Assembly (NCBI RefSeq): GCF_028389875.1
Contig: NC_084702.1
Location: 69,537,582 to 69,601,581, forward strand
Length of the DNA stretch: 64,000 bases
Reading direction: 5' to 3'
Source of the DNA: Rhea pennata
Taxonomy: Eukaryota; Chordata; Aves; Rheiformes; Rheidae
Shown: piece by piece, positions 13,591 to 26,700 of the stretch
Numbering within the stretch: position 1 is the stretch's first letter
Layout: each line of letters starts with the position of its first letter
The notes under the pieces: model-generated
What the model saw: only the letters and a program-made list of their open reading frames with translations
What the model was told of the DNA's origin: nothing
Database searches by the model: none
Program-made: the position numbers and the translations under genes

Positions 13591-16432
13591 GTGCACTCAC
13601 TAAATAAAATCGCAGGCTTGACACAGAGGCTGCCTGTGTACAGCTTTGAGTAGTGAAGTTTTGATCTTGTTTGAGGTCCCTTGGCACTGCATTAATACCA
13701 TTATTTTAATCATATTATATGATTTACTGGTATATCACAAAGACAGTTTTAAAGAAGAATGATCCTGTGCTGAAAGCAGAGAGCTGAGGATGAGACATAA
13801 AAAAGTTCTAGTCCCATATTTGTTATAGTTTGGAGCCGATCATTTATTCTTTCAACTGGCATAAGACCCTGGCTGGCACAGGTGAGCCATCAAGACTCCC
13901 AGTGAACTAAGATTTGTAGAAAGCATCTTTAGATCGCTCCATTGCTGCTGTTATTTCGCTTGTCTCTAGTTGTGACAAAGATGATCCATTTAAAGTCATG
14001 TTAAAAGTTCAAGAAGAGGCTACATAACAAAGCCGATAAAATTACCATTCTTAGCAAACAGTATTCTTCCAGCGGTTTGAACCTGTAAATCCAAAGTCGG
14101 GCTGGCCAGCCTAAGGAAGGAAGAGAAGGGAGATCCAGCAAGGACCCCCTGGCAGCTCTTTGCAGATAGGAGAACAGAGATTTCACTGTCACTACTGTGG
14201 GCTGACATGTACAGCTGAACTTTCAATGATTATTTCATTTGTCAGCTGAGATAACATCAATGTTAAAAGAATGGGGACAGCAAATACCCACCCCGTGAGC
14301 ACTCACGCAGACATCTGTGCTTCCCTAGCAACCTCCGAATGTAGCAAACCTGGAAAAACCTGTCTGAACAGGGACAATCAGCTATGGATATATTGTAATT
14401 AAAACATGCTCAGGCACTTTGAGTAGCTGGCTTTTTAAGGGTTATTAAAGGACTGCTTAAAGGCTGGCATATTCTTTGGGCCTTCTCATGCAGTGGCTGG
14501 GCGTGGTTCTGGAGAAGGCACCTGGAAGACACTGCTATTAAAAGGCAGTTTGGACTTGGCATTTTTGGTCGGGGTGAGATCAAAACAGTGTGTCAATGTA
14601 AACAGACATGTAACATCTCTCCTCATTCCTAATTCTGGACGCTTTGTCTTTTTCTCCATCCTGTTGTCTTCTCCATTTGTCTGCCTTCTCCTACACATTT
14701 CACATGGCCCTTTCCTCTTCTGATGATCTCAGCTCAAGCCATGAATTAAATACCACATTTGCCTCCTGCTTGTTGTTCTGGAAAGCACAGCTGAAATGCT
14801 CTTTGCTGCAATTCCCCAGCAGTGGCAGTGCTTTATTCCACAGTTACAGTGGGATGCGATAAGAGTGCCGAGAGTCAATGCCGGGACCTTTGGCAGGTTC
14901 TTCATTTACACTTGAACTGTGATGAGACCAGCAGTGTATATGGGAAACATGCTGATACCCCTCTCCTGAAGTTTTAATGGATTGTGCAGGATAAATGCTT
15001 CTAAGCAGTGCACTATTTTTCTTCATTGAAGCACAATGCAAACTGCATAATTTGGTGTGTCTTACCTGATGGGAAGATGGATGTCACTCTCTTCCATTCA
15101 TTTTGAAGCACTGCTAGAAAGAGAGCCAGAGCTTGCCAGGATCACCCCATGCTGTCTTCTATACATAGGGATGACTGAAATGATCCTAACGTTTATGATG
15201 CTGTTCTGACAAGGTTGTAATTTAGAAGATACAGACTATCATCTTGTAACAAATCATTGCCTTGCAAAATACTTAACTCTGCTAAGAACAAAGTCATACG
15301 CCACAACACTGTGCCAGCACTAGACAGGTGGGGGACTTAACATAAATATGAAATTGCCTCTATGATTTAGATACTTTGGGGCCAGGCAGCAGAATCAGAG
15401 GTATGGACTGAAGCTGAGCTCTAATTTCTGCCCGAGTCTCACTTCAGATGCTGCGATCTTTCTTGAGTTCAGCTGCAAGAGCTGATTTTTTCAAACAGTT
15501 CATTTTGGCTGCTTTCCAGGTCACTGAGTGGTTGGTGTTTCCAGAACAGCTGAGCTAAATGCTGGATTCCTCTGAAAGTCTGTACATGAAACCTGAAGGA
15601 ATTATTGAGCTCTGATTTGAGGGACAGATTTGAACCCTGAAAAAAAAAAAAAAAAAAAACAAAAAAAACCTCTGAATTTCTAACAAAAAATGGCTCCTTG
15701 TTTCTTCTTAAGTCTTTGTTTCTCGGTCTGCAAACAAAGGATGAAAAATACTCATTTATCATAAGAGGAAATTAATTTTGGTTGGTTGATGGTCATTTCT
15801 GGTGAGAGCTTGGCAGCGTCAGTCTGTGGATAAAGTCTCCTATTAAAAAATAAAACTTGCCTTTCGAAACTAAGTTTCAATTATAATAATTTTCAAAATT
15901 AAAATTAACAACAATTTCAAAAACATCTCTGGCAATAAAAGATAACAGCGTAACTACCTGATGCTAGAGTGTGGGGACATCTACCTTTTTAATGAGAGTA
16001 GGGGAAAGCTAGATAGTGAAGTTCTAAGTGGCCACATTAGAGATTTCCTCTTGTTTGGATTTGTAGTCTGTCCAGGAATGCCCTGCTCAAAGATTGTGTT
16101 ACAGTGGTTTAAAAATCTCCAAACAACCTGCTACTAAAGAAAGAGTCTCCATTTGATCATGTGTATGCAGCTTCCCTTTGTCTTCTGGGTATCATCTAAG
16201 GGTGTCTGGACTCCCCCTGGTCCCTCTGTGGACACCATCTAGCTTGGTATGGAAGCCAGGACTCATATGTAATACGTGTGACTTAATTTTCTGTATCGAG
16301 GCGGAGTACTTATGAATGTCATTGTATAGTTATTAGCTCTCAGCTGGTAATGGCTTCTTGGAAAGACACACTTTGTAATTTTGACAATTCAGTGGCTGCA
16401 CCAATAAAAGGTGTCTTTCCGTTAGTCTATAT

Positions 16433-16434
16433 GC

Positions 16435-16465
<31 letters not shown>

Positions 16466-16500
16466 ATGTGTGTATATGTATGTATACACACACCTATATA
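16433..16500. repeat. TA/TG-rich microsatellite
   Basis: An (AT)n block followed by alternating purine-pyrimidine TATG/CACA sequence. Likely polymorphic; no gene overlaps it. Confidence 0.9.
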
Positions 16501-19252
16501 GGCTTACGTTATTCAAAGCTTTTCCTGTGTGCAGCCTGACATCCCTGCAGATACCCAAGGGTAGAAATTTCGCATCCTTATGGAAGTTCATTCCATTAAA
16601 CAAAGATAAATTGTCTCTCTATTGCTAGATGTAGACAGGTTTCAGTTTGTCCCTTCAGCATGCAACTGTGAAATCACATTTAAACATGATTAGATCAATG
16701 TCATTGTGCATTTAAGCTCTTGTAGCCTATTAAGTTAACTTGTCCTGATGTTGGCATACACATCCATGCACAAGGGTTAGTTGTGAGTATTCTCAAAATG
16801 AAGATGGTGTTTCAGGAGAGTAACAAATTAATGAATGTCTATTTTATAAGCCTGCTTGTTCCTGTGATGGTATAGCAAAATGTGCTTTAAATGCCAGCCC
16901 CAAATTGGCATGGAGTGAACATATTTTCTTTCAGTCTAGTGAGATTAAACCCTTCATAGGACAGGACACTTGAAACTCAAAAGAGCTTAATTGTACTTTG
17001 CATGTGGACATCTTTGTTTCAGACTTTCCTGCGTAATCACTGCTGCCCATCTGCCAGCCCTCTTGTCCCTGTTTCTGCTTCTCTTTCCTTTAGATCTACT
17101 CCAGCTACCTGAAGAGGATGTTGGCTTTGCACCATGCCAGGAGAGTCATCGCCCTTCAGTCTTTCTCTTTGTCTTCCTCTCTGCTGTACCTGCTCCCCTA
17201 ACTAGGGCCAACTTTATGAGTCAGAGAGCTTTACTGCAGCAGAGCAGGCGGCCCCTGTGCTGCTTGCTGTGCTGTTTGCATGGCTCTGCAGGGAGCCCAG
17301 GCCGGCAGCAGGTTCTCCGGAGCTTCTGGAAGGTTTAACGTGTGTGTGTTGAGAGGGTCTTGCCTGGGGCACAGCCAGCTCCTCATGACCCATGGCAGTC
17401 TGTGCTAGCCCCAGGGGTTGTTGCTGTAATGGGGATCCCAAAGTGAGGCAGTTCCAAAGGGTTTAGGAAGCAAAGGCTGTTTGGTGAGACGTTGTGGCCT
17501 GCATTATGGTGGTCTGTACTCCTCTATCCCTTAATACAGCTAGATATATACAGATGACTTGAGGAAGCTCTGTCATGTTCAGTTGGCATGAATGTCTACT
17601 TTCCAAATGCTCAACCCTTTGTTGGATTTTTTTTTTTTTTAATTTTCCTGTGTGCATGCTGTGCATTGCAGAACGTTTTCATGGTTTCAAGAGAACTCTG
17701 TGATATAGCTGAAGGGAATGTTTTTGAATGGGATGCAAAAAATCTTATTTATTGATGCTTGTTATGTAGCCCAGATGATTTACCTTGAACGCTACATTTG
17801 AGAACATTATGAAAGGTCTTTGGCTGCCCCTGTTCATCTGGGCACATTTATTTGGAGCAGTGTCTCAGATTATTAATGCATACTTTGCTCCAAAGGTTCT
17901 CCTACTCCTGTCAGAAGCCTATGCAAAAAAATAATTTTGACAGAAGGTCCAAATGTAGCCTATTCCACTACAGTGGCTAGCAAGGCATCCAGCATAACCA
18001 GAGAAGTATGAAGGACTGTTCCAAAGCAGCCGGAAAACACTGGTGTGTAGAAAGGCAAAGTGTTTTGAAAGTACTTGTAAAAAAACTGGCATCTTTTTGT
18101 TTTTATAAGCACAGCCTCTAGCAATACTTAATTTTCGTATTAGCAGTTCACAATTATTTGATTCCAGAGCCAATTGCTTGTATCTTTGCCAAAAACTTAC
18201 GTAGTTAAGAAACTATAGTGAAAGCTAGGGTAATCATTTAACTACATAAGGCATAAGTTGAAGCCTTAATTTTGGTCTATTCTACTTGGGAGAAGTCAGG
18301 CTGGACAGACTTTTTTTTTAAAAAGAAAAAAAAAAACACAAGGATTTTTTTGCTTTTCTGGGGATTCTGGAGCAATAGAAAAGATGTAGTCAGGTGCCTA
18401 CAATAAACAAAAAAGTTATCCTATAGATGGATTCTCCCTAAAGATGATTCATTGGTTGTGGATGGAGTTGTTGTATTACTGAATCTGAGCAGTGAAACTT
18501 TATCCGTTTGTCCCAGTGGTCTAAGACATGAAATAATATTAACCACAGCATGGGAATCTCAAGACTTTTAGTGGAATTACCCTGGTTCCTTGGCAGTATC
18601 CAGATGACTCTGAGAGGTGAAACTCTTTCACAGGAGTTTGTACAACTGCGGAGTTCACAGAAAACTGAAGGCCTGTGTATTGACCTATCCAGGTAGGCAT
18701 TCCCGGCAGACCCTATTTTGTATTGTCCAGTTATGTACCTGGATGAACTATCAGATCAGGGATCTTTCTTCTCTTTCATTCTGTCTTCCTTCTTCAGCAA
18801 TTTGCATTAAAATTTGCTTCAAGGAAGGAGCAAGCAAGAATTCCTGTAAAGCACGTTGTGCGCTGTATTTTATCAGCAACCTGTAAGAAATACCCATGGC
18901 ATGCAGTAGTCTAGTAAACAAAGGACAAGCAAACCTTTCCCTGAAACAGTCCCTAGGGATGTACAGGCTAAAAACTAAACTGCAGAAGTTATGTTTCTCC
19001 TGCTGAGTGGTGGTAATCAAAACATGCTCTGGAGAAGTTGAACAAGTGGCTTTAAGCCCTCTCAGACCCTTGAAAGAATTAGTCAATAGCTTTGTGGTTG
19101 GACCACTTGCCAAGAGATGCTATTATACAAAAGTTTTATGGTATCCTCCTGACCCAAGAGATGGACATGGTACTTTCTCAAAAGCTTGGTCCTGCCAGAG
19201 ATGATCAGCAGTACCCGAAGCCTACTCTTCAAGGGACTTCTGGTTGAACTGA

Positions 19253-19293
19253 GAGAGAGAGAGAAAGAGAGGGAGGGAGGGAGAGGGAGAAAG
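19253..19293. repeat. GA/GGGA purine microsatellite
   Basis: A pure purine tract made of GA dinucleotides passing into GGGA units. Such one-strand purine tracts can adopt triplex DNA; there is no evidence of function. Confidence 0.9.
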
Positions 19294-19957
19294 CAAACAT
19301 GCTACTCAGGCCAAGCCAATTCTGCTTCTGCATATGCCCGCATTAGGGATCCAGAGAACTTCTAGTCAGAGAAGCAGAGACCGAAGAGAGTTTAGATGGC
19401 ACTTCAGTGGCTTCAGTTATGATTTAGTTGTAGATACAGTTCTGTCCACCTCCTGCTGAAGTTGCCCATGTACTTACTGGATTGTACCATTAAGTAAGTG
19501 TTGTTTCTAATAATATATGCACTTATACATTTCTATCTACATTATTAGAGTTTTGAAAGCATAATTATTTAAATGAGGTTTCTGTAGCAGGGTAACCTGT
19601 ACAAGACTGACCTCTACTGACTTATACACAGTAGTGTCTAGCATTTGACAGCACCAGTCTAATTTGAGAGTATCTCTTTAAAGGAATATGGCAAATTAAT
19701 GCTTCTAGCATGCCTACAATATGAAATGCAGAGCTTTGTAAAATTCAGCAAATATACCAACCTAGCTAGAAGGTGGTCTAAAGCATGTTTCCTAGAGAGG
19801 GAAATGGAGTTAGTGGCTCCTTTTTGGTCTGGGACTGGTATCTATTTGCCTTATTTTTGCTTCAACATCTACATTTGATTAAGCCCTCCTGCCCCAGCGA
19901 TAGCTGTCCTGCTTCTGCGCTGTTCATTTTGCCCCAGCAACAATCACAAAACAGCAA

Positions 19958-20000
19958 AATAAAGCAAGTGCAAAAATATTAAAAAAAAAAAAAAAAAAAA
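19958..20000 (+). other. Polyadenylation-signal hexamer followed by A20
   Basis: AATAAA at 19958-19963 is followed 17 nt later by a 20-base A run (19981-20000). This spacing is typical of a polyadenylated RNA copied back into the genome, or of a transcript end next to an A-rich tract. The sequence upstream (19,700-19,950) matches no gene I recognise, and no flanking target-site duplication was identified. Confidence 0.4.
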
Positions 20001-20419
20001 GAAAGAAAAAGCACCTTCACTGAAATAATTTTAAAAGCAGCAACTCATTGGAAAGTAAATCGCCCCTTTTATCACAGCACTTAAGATGTAAAGTAATTAG
20101 CCTAGATGAGCCAAAGAGGCAGGAAACAGATTTACCAAGCCCCCCAGCAAATTTTAGCAAAGATTAAATACAAGATAGGTTCAAATTTTGATATAATTTT
20201 ATCATCGCACCTGAGAAAGGTAGGTGAGGGAAGGCTAGATGAAATGCTTCTGCTCAGATGGTAAAGGAAATGTGAGACCAGCAGACCAAGACTGCAAGTA
20301 TCACTTACCCTGCTAAAGGATACTCCAAAAGCTGCTGCAGGGCTTGCGTCCTGTGTGGTATCTTAAGTGCAATGTTTCCTGTTTAGCTTGCATGAAAACC
20401 ATTTGTTACCAAAATGAAT

Positions 20420-20425
20420 TTTATT
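20420..20425 (-). terminator. TARS1: Candidate TARS1 polyadenylation signal
   Basis: On the minus strand this reads AATAAA, about 300 bp past the TARS1 stop codon. A GT-rich stretch follows it downstream on that strand (plus positions 20380-20418). It is the first canonical hexamer after the stop that I could find, giving a short 3' UTR of about 0.3 kb. Cleavage site not proven. Confidence 0.55.
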
Positions 20426-20722
20426 CTTAATTGGGTAGTTAGCATGTTATAGGTATCCCTGATGAACATTTCCATTTCCTCTTGCGGCAGAAAGGGTCAT
20501 TTCACCATGCTTCATCTGTCATTTATCAGCAGCCAAGAAATTTTACTTCATGGTTTGTGCAAATTTGATTTTACAAAGACATATGTTTGACTAAGAAAGA
20601 TCTCTGCTAAAATAAGCAACAGGTCCATTGTGAAATATATGTCAAATCTGGTTCAGCAAACAACTTTATGGTTAAACGAGTAAGAAAAACTAGAATCTTT
20701 ATGCCAGGTAAAATAGGTGATG

Positions 20723-23700
20723 TTAGAATTCTTCTTCAGCTTGTTTGGAACGGGACCGTTTCAATTCCAGCAGCCTCTCCACAGTGTCAGCAATTGTACG
20801 CTCACCATGCACCTTGTTATCTCTAGTGCGAATATTAACTGTTCCGCTTGCCTTCTCCTTTTCACCAACAACTAAAAACAACCCAGATGCAAAGAGATTA
20901 ACTTAACATTTCTTAAATATTTTTTTTCATTCCCATAAAACACAAAGATGTTAAACAGAAACTCTAAAAAACTTAACAACCAATACAAGTCCTTCTTTGC
21001 TCTCTTCCACATCCTCCCCTAAATTTAGGTCCATAGCAGCCACTAGCCTTCTTACTTAATCACATCTTATTTAAAAGGTTTTAGTGTATTATAAATAGCA
21101 ATTTAGTAAAATATGAGCAAGGGGAAAAGTTAACTGAATAAGCTCAGCTTGGCTTATTTCTTATTAGAGACCCACAAAGCTGAAATCAGAAATAAGCCGA
21201 GTGCTACACAAAGGTTAGGAAAGAAACGATTTATTATTTACGATAATAACGATATTTACGATTTATTTGATCGTAAATAACCAACAGCTTGCTTTTTTCT
21301 TTCTTTCTTTCTTTTTTTTTACTTTATAGAAACAGCAAGATAATTTACTGGAAAAGCTTAGTTATTTGTTTAAACTAAACATTAAAATAGAGACACCAAG
21401 ATAATATGTGTTTGTCTCATTACTAATATAAATTTTATAGGATATACTTGGAGGAAGTAGTTTGTATGACTAAGTCAGTACTTCAAATCATATACTTGGT
21501 GGTCACTTTTTAAATCACCCTCTCTTGCAAGACTTAGACATGCATGCATAGCTTAAAAGTGCACCACATCTGAATGCAGTGGAAATATGATACTTCTTTT
21601 GCCACACTTCAAATGAGAGAGAAAAATACTGAAAAATTGCTTAAATCTACCTCACAAATGAAGAGAGACTCCACACGTGTCTCCATACTGCTGACCAGAA
21701 GAGAGCAGAATACTTCTTCTAAAGCAGCAGTAATGCCTTGGGCCACTCAACAATGACCTCCTTCCTCTAACCGCTGCACAAGCAAGGAATGCCCATCATG
21801 CAGTGGAGGCCGAGACAGAGATTCTTAGGAGTAAAGTGGCGTAAAACACTGACTATGCCTTGCTCACAGAAGGAGCTAGATCAAATCCTAGTCCTATTCA
21901 AGAAAGTCAACCAACATAGATAAAATAGCACATGCCCTATACGTTACCCAGAATGAAGTTATACTGTGCAAGCTGAGCATTCCTGATCTTCTTGTTCAGT
22001 GTGCACCCAGGATCTACATCAACATCTGCCATCAGTCCAGCATCATGGAATTGCTGTCTGACCTAGAAGAAAAGTACTTAAACTGTCACTGAAAAAGGAC
22101 AGAGTATTTCATGATGATGAACTATTTATGACTTGTAGGCTTAACAAGCCAGTCAAACTTGTCTAACTCCCTCCTAAACCTAAGACACCATTGCTGGCTC
22201 AGGCCATGGAGATGAGCCTAGTTCAAGAATGTGAAAACATGTCAGCTATCGTAAGCTCATACACACTGAATCACTAAGCAGTGCCATGGATACCTGACAC
22301 ATTGAGCTGAATAGTGACTTGAATTTGGCATGGAGAAAGGCAGCAGAATGATGGAGCTACCTGATCAGAGGATTTTATTTTGCAGACTTTTTTTTCCTTA
22401 AATGTATCATGTGCTTGAAAGAAATGCAGAAGAATGTCAGCTGGATGCCAAAGACACAAAAGACCCTGCTTCATTTTTCTTACTACTCTGCAAGAGGCCC
22501 ATGGACATGGGAGACTGGAACCTGAAGGGTAACCGTTTTTCCTCTGGCTGAAAAGCTAAGCTTTCCAATAATAAAAGCATCACTAAGATCAGCATGTGTT
22601 GCTTGGATACCCAAAATCTGTTTCAGGTCTTCTTAAAGGATCCAGCTATAATTTCAGCAGCTTAATTTGTAGCATTTATATATTACAGTGACAACAACAT
22701 AGTAGGTAAAGACTTATCCTATTTATTTCAAATAAACAGTATTAATCTTTAAAAACTGAGCAGCTCATCTAAATACAGAATTTCGGGAACCAAAAAGAAA
22801 AAACACACAACAAAACAAAACAAAACCCATGCTACTTCACCTTTTGAGCATATTCATCACAGGTTGGGCCCACTGGTACCACCATAACCTGCTGTGGGGA
22901 GAGCCAGAGTGGCCTTCAGAAAACAAAAACAAGTTTTACAGTTTTTAGTATTTTTCAATATGAAATAGCCTATCAATAGATGAGACTAAAATCTACACTA
23001 GAGGGTCATTAAGCCGCTTGCTTAGGTTGATTTCAGAGATGATGACAGCCCTAAACTCAAGTCACAGTTTATCTCCCCCAAAAAACTGAGTGTCTAAAGG
23101 AAAATTTCAGTATGGGCAAATTTATTTACCTAAAGTTTCAAGTTGTGTTTTACAACAGAAAAACGTGTAACTGAGTCATTATGCTTATTATTAACTAATC
23201 ACAGAAAAAATGTTTACTTTTGAGCCTCCCTAGTAGTCAGAGAGATCGTACCTGCCAGGTATCATACTGCAGCACGTTAAGGATGTTACCTACATAAAAT
23301 GACTCTTCAAGGCAGCCTAGCTGCAAGAATAAGATCAGCGATGCATGGCTTGTATAGTTAGGCTGTATGCTGCACCTGCAAGAGTGATATCATGTACTAG
23401 CTATCACATCTAGGATTACTAAACATCTAAGGAATGTAGTTTAAGAGAAATTACCTCATGGTGTACCTACAGCACAACTCTGCATCAAGCAAGCAGAAGA
23501 AATCCTCTTGACTCTTGCACACTTGGGGCCAATTTATCTTATACTACATAAAATGTTTGTTCAAACAGGAATAATAAATCTACTTTTCAACATTACCATT
23601 TGCCTCCATAGTTTTCAGTTAGAATGGCAATCATTCTTTCCACAGATCCCAAGATGGCCCGATGAATGATAACTGGTCTGGTCTTGTCATTACCGTCATG

Positions 23701-26700
23701 GCTGTGAATAAAGGTTTTTTTAAAACATCAAGCTGTTTCTTTTTTCAAGCTTATGCCTCTAAGTGCCAGGCAAGCTAGATTATACAGCAATTAAAAATAC
23801 CAGCTACTTTACTCACCTGACAAAGGTAAGGTTAAATCTGACTGGCAGTTGGAAATCTAGCTGGATCGTAGCACACTGGTGGTAGCGACCAATGGCATCT
23901 TTAATCTGAATGTCAATCTTAGAAACAAAAGACACAAATTTTTACTAGAGTTTAAGATACAAGCATTTTCCTCTGAAAGCAAACATGTTTTAAGATGGAA
24001 GTTTTTACTCAGAGCAGTACAGAAGAACTATTTATGATTTTAGACAACACTTTGGCCTACTTCAAGATTTAAATAATTTGCAGAATATGATGCAGATACT
24101 TGTCAGAATGATAAATGAGGTAAGCAAGTACAGTGGCATTACTTCAGAGGGAACCATATTTAATATATCATACTGGGTGAGTTTCAATCTGCTCTGCTGT
24201 TCTCAGGACATGGGACCTTCACAGGCCTTTTTACTGAGTAAAGTCAGCAGCACATCAAGGGAAGAGTGCATATGCGTTGGATCAGAATTGAACACTTCTC
24301 ACTGAAAACAGGACATCTTCAACCTGAAACTGGAAAACTTATGCTTATTTATTATACAATATTGGAATATTTGGTAGCTTATTTTGTAAATTAGGGCACA
24401 GGGAAGAGAATCCTTGTGTTAGATAATTTCCCTTTCTAATATGGATTGCATTAGTGACACTCATTCTGTCTATGTGACTATCTACAATCAAGCCTATTCT
24501 TTCTGTTGCATCTTACAAGCTTTAATCCTGAGCACATCTGTGATAAAAAGCTGCACAACCAGACAGCTCACCAGTATGGCTGTATGTTGGGGCTATGTCC
24601 TTTATTTTAGTTTATATATCAAATAAACAGGTAAGTAAGTGTTTTATTCATTGAAATGCTAAACATCTTTCAAAAGTATTTGGGCTAAATATGAACTGTT
24701 AAAAAAAGAAAGCTTCGAAGCTGGAGTTTATCATAGGTCAGTTATTCATAAGAAAACCTTCTATCAAAATAATCTACTTAAAACCTTCTATTATCTTCAA
24801 ATTATCCAAGTAGAAAAAAAGTAAAAGTTAGTTTGAAAGCACCCTAGATGTCGAGCTTCACTTAACATGCAACTTTAACCAGTTTCCATTAAAACCAGTG
24901 CAACAGGCTACATGTCTGCTCACTTCCCTTCAGCTGGAGTGTACTAGAACTAAGTAGAAGGTTAACTAAGGTTAACAAAGGTAAGTGTTCCTGCAGATAT
25001 TTGCCTCCTTTCAAATTAATGAAGGGAAATCACTAAACTCTGTTTGCATTTCACACTGTGAATGATTAGCTGCTATAACACATTCCATGTACAATCTATA
25101 AAATGAAATTGATTCAATTAACATACAAAGACAGAAATCAGAATCAGTTTACTACATGAATTAATGTAGACATAAATGTAGGGTAGGTTTATTAGAGAAA
25201 GATTTACAAGTAATTTTATAATGTTCTGTGTCCTTATGTTCAGAGATACAAGTAAATTTCTAGAGAGCCCTACTTAATCTGTGCAGACTGAGGAGACATC
25301 TTTTAACAATATAAAACCAACACAAGTTTGTTTTTTCTTTCCTAATACCAAAACCCAGTAGCAATTTAACTGAGCTACAAAACTGTGCCAGTAAAAGGAA
25401 TTTTTCAGAAATCTGTTTAATCAATAAAATGAAGTTAATTTTTTTTCACTGCTTGTTTTATATAGCAATATAGAATTATTTACATATGTTATGATTCACT
25501 GATTACTGAAAAATATTTCAAATGTAGCTATTGCTCTGGTAATACAGATCTGACAGTGCCACCTTCTGTTCACATCCCTCACTAAATTATTTGGCTGCTG
25601 CTTAAACAGAGCTGATTACTTTGTACATGTAAATTGGGCTTAATTAAGGAAAAGAATGTTAAAGGTATGTAGAAACCCAGATCATAGACTATTTTTTTCT
25701 CTCCCATGAAAGTAAAAGCTTATGTAGCTGGTAAAACATATTATTTCAGTCTGACAGCAACTTGAGACAGATGACTTAAAAAAAAAAATCCTTCTTAATC
25801 TCAGTCTTTAACAACCTCAGCACGGACCAGCTTGTCAGTTCAGGAAAGAGTTTTGTCCTGTACCCTCCAACCGAAAGTAAACAGCATCATACTTAATTAA
25901 GTGTGTACTAACATTGAAAAAAGTCAGTTATAATGTTACATAGCAAGGGAATGTGCAGGATGATAGGAGAAAAGAGGAAGTTGTCTTTACTCCAAATCAG
26001 GAATGAAAAACAAGTGTATCACCACATTGCTTACTCCTCTTTTCCCTCACAATAACATCTGAAGAGTGTTATTTATGTATTAACAGCATTTAGTGACCAT
26101 TTGTACTGGTTTAATTAACTTAAAGTAGAACATTTACTAGCTGAAGCCTTCGTCTTGCTCAGGTATCTGTTTGAAGATACTTGGCAAACACTGCACAGAC
26201 TAATGCCTATCAATTGTCTTTTGGGGGAATTCATACATTACCAGACTTTATGGAGACTAAAACCAATATAACATCTAAGCTACACGTTAGGACTTTTTTT
26301 TTTCCTGCTCATCCACTATACTGCGGAAAACTTTGCTTGCATGCTATCTCTATTGTCAAGATTACAGTAGCAACAATGGAAAATGAGGAACTGTATAGTT
26401 TTTTTCCCTGCCTCAACCAAACAGAATTAAAAGCTTAACCCACATAGAGGATGATTGTAACATACTAACCTTAGGTCCATAGAAAGCTCCGTCACCAGGG
26501 TTTAATTCCCACTTCTCACCAAATTCATTGAGGCTGTTTTCAAGTTGCTATAGATAAAGAACACACACTCAGCCCTTTTCCCCCCCATCATTTTTATTTA
26601 TTGTGTTTCCATATTAGAGCATCAGGTCAGCCTACTGCTGGAGAATATTTAAAACTACCAAAATCTCAATGCTTTTCAGTACCTGCTGCAACTTCTTTAC

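Larger units (their letters stand above)
13591..20419. other. Intergenic DNA downstream of TARS1, no gene recognised
   Basis: Non-coding, AT-rich. It contains microsatellites (16433-16500, 19253-19293), an A-rich tract at 15641-15668, and an AATAAA hexamer followed 17 nt later by A20 (19958-20000). No coding exon with family resemblance was found on either strand. Confidence 0.55.
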
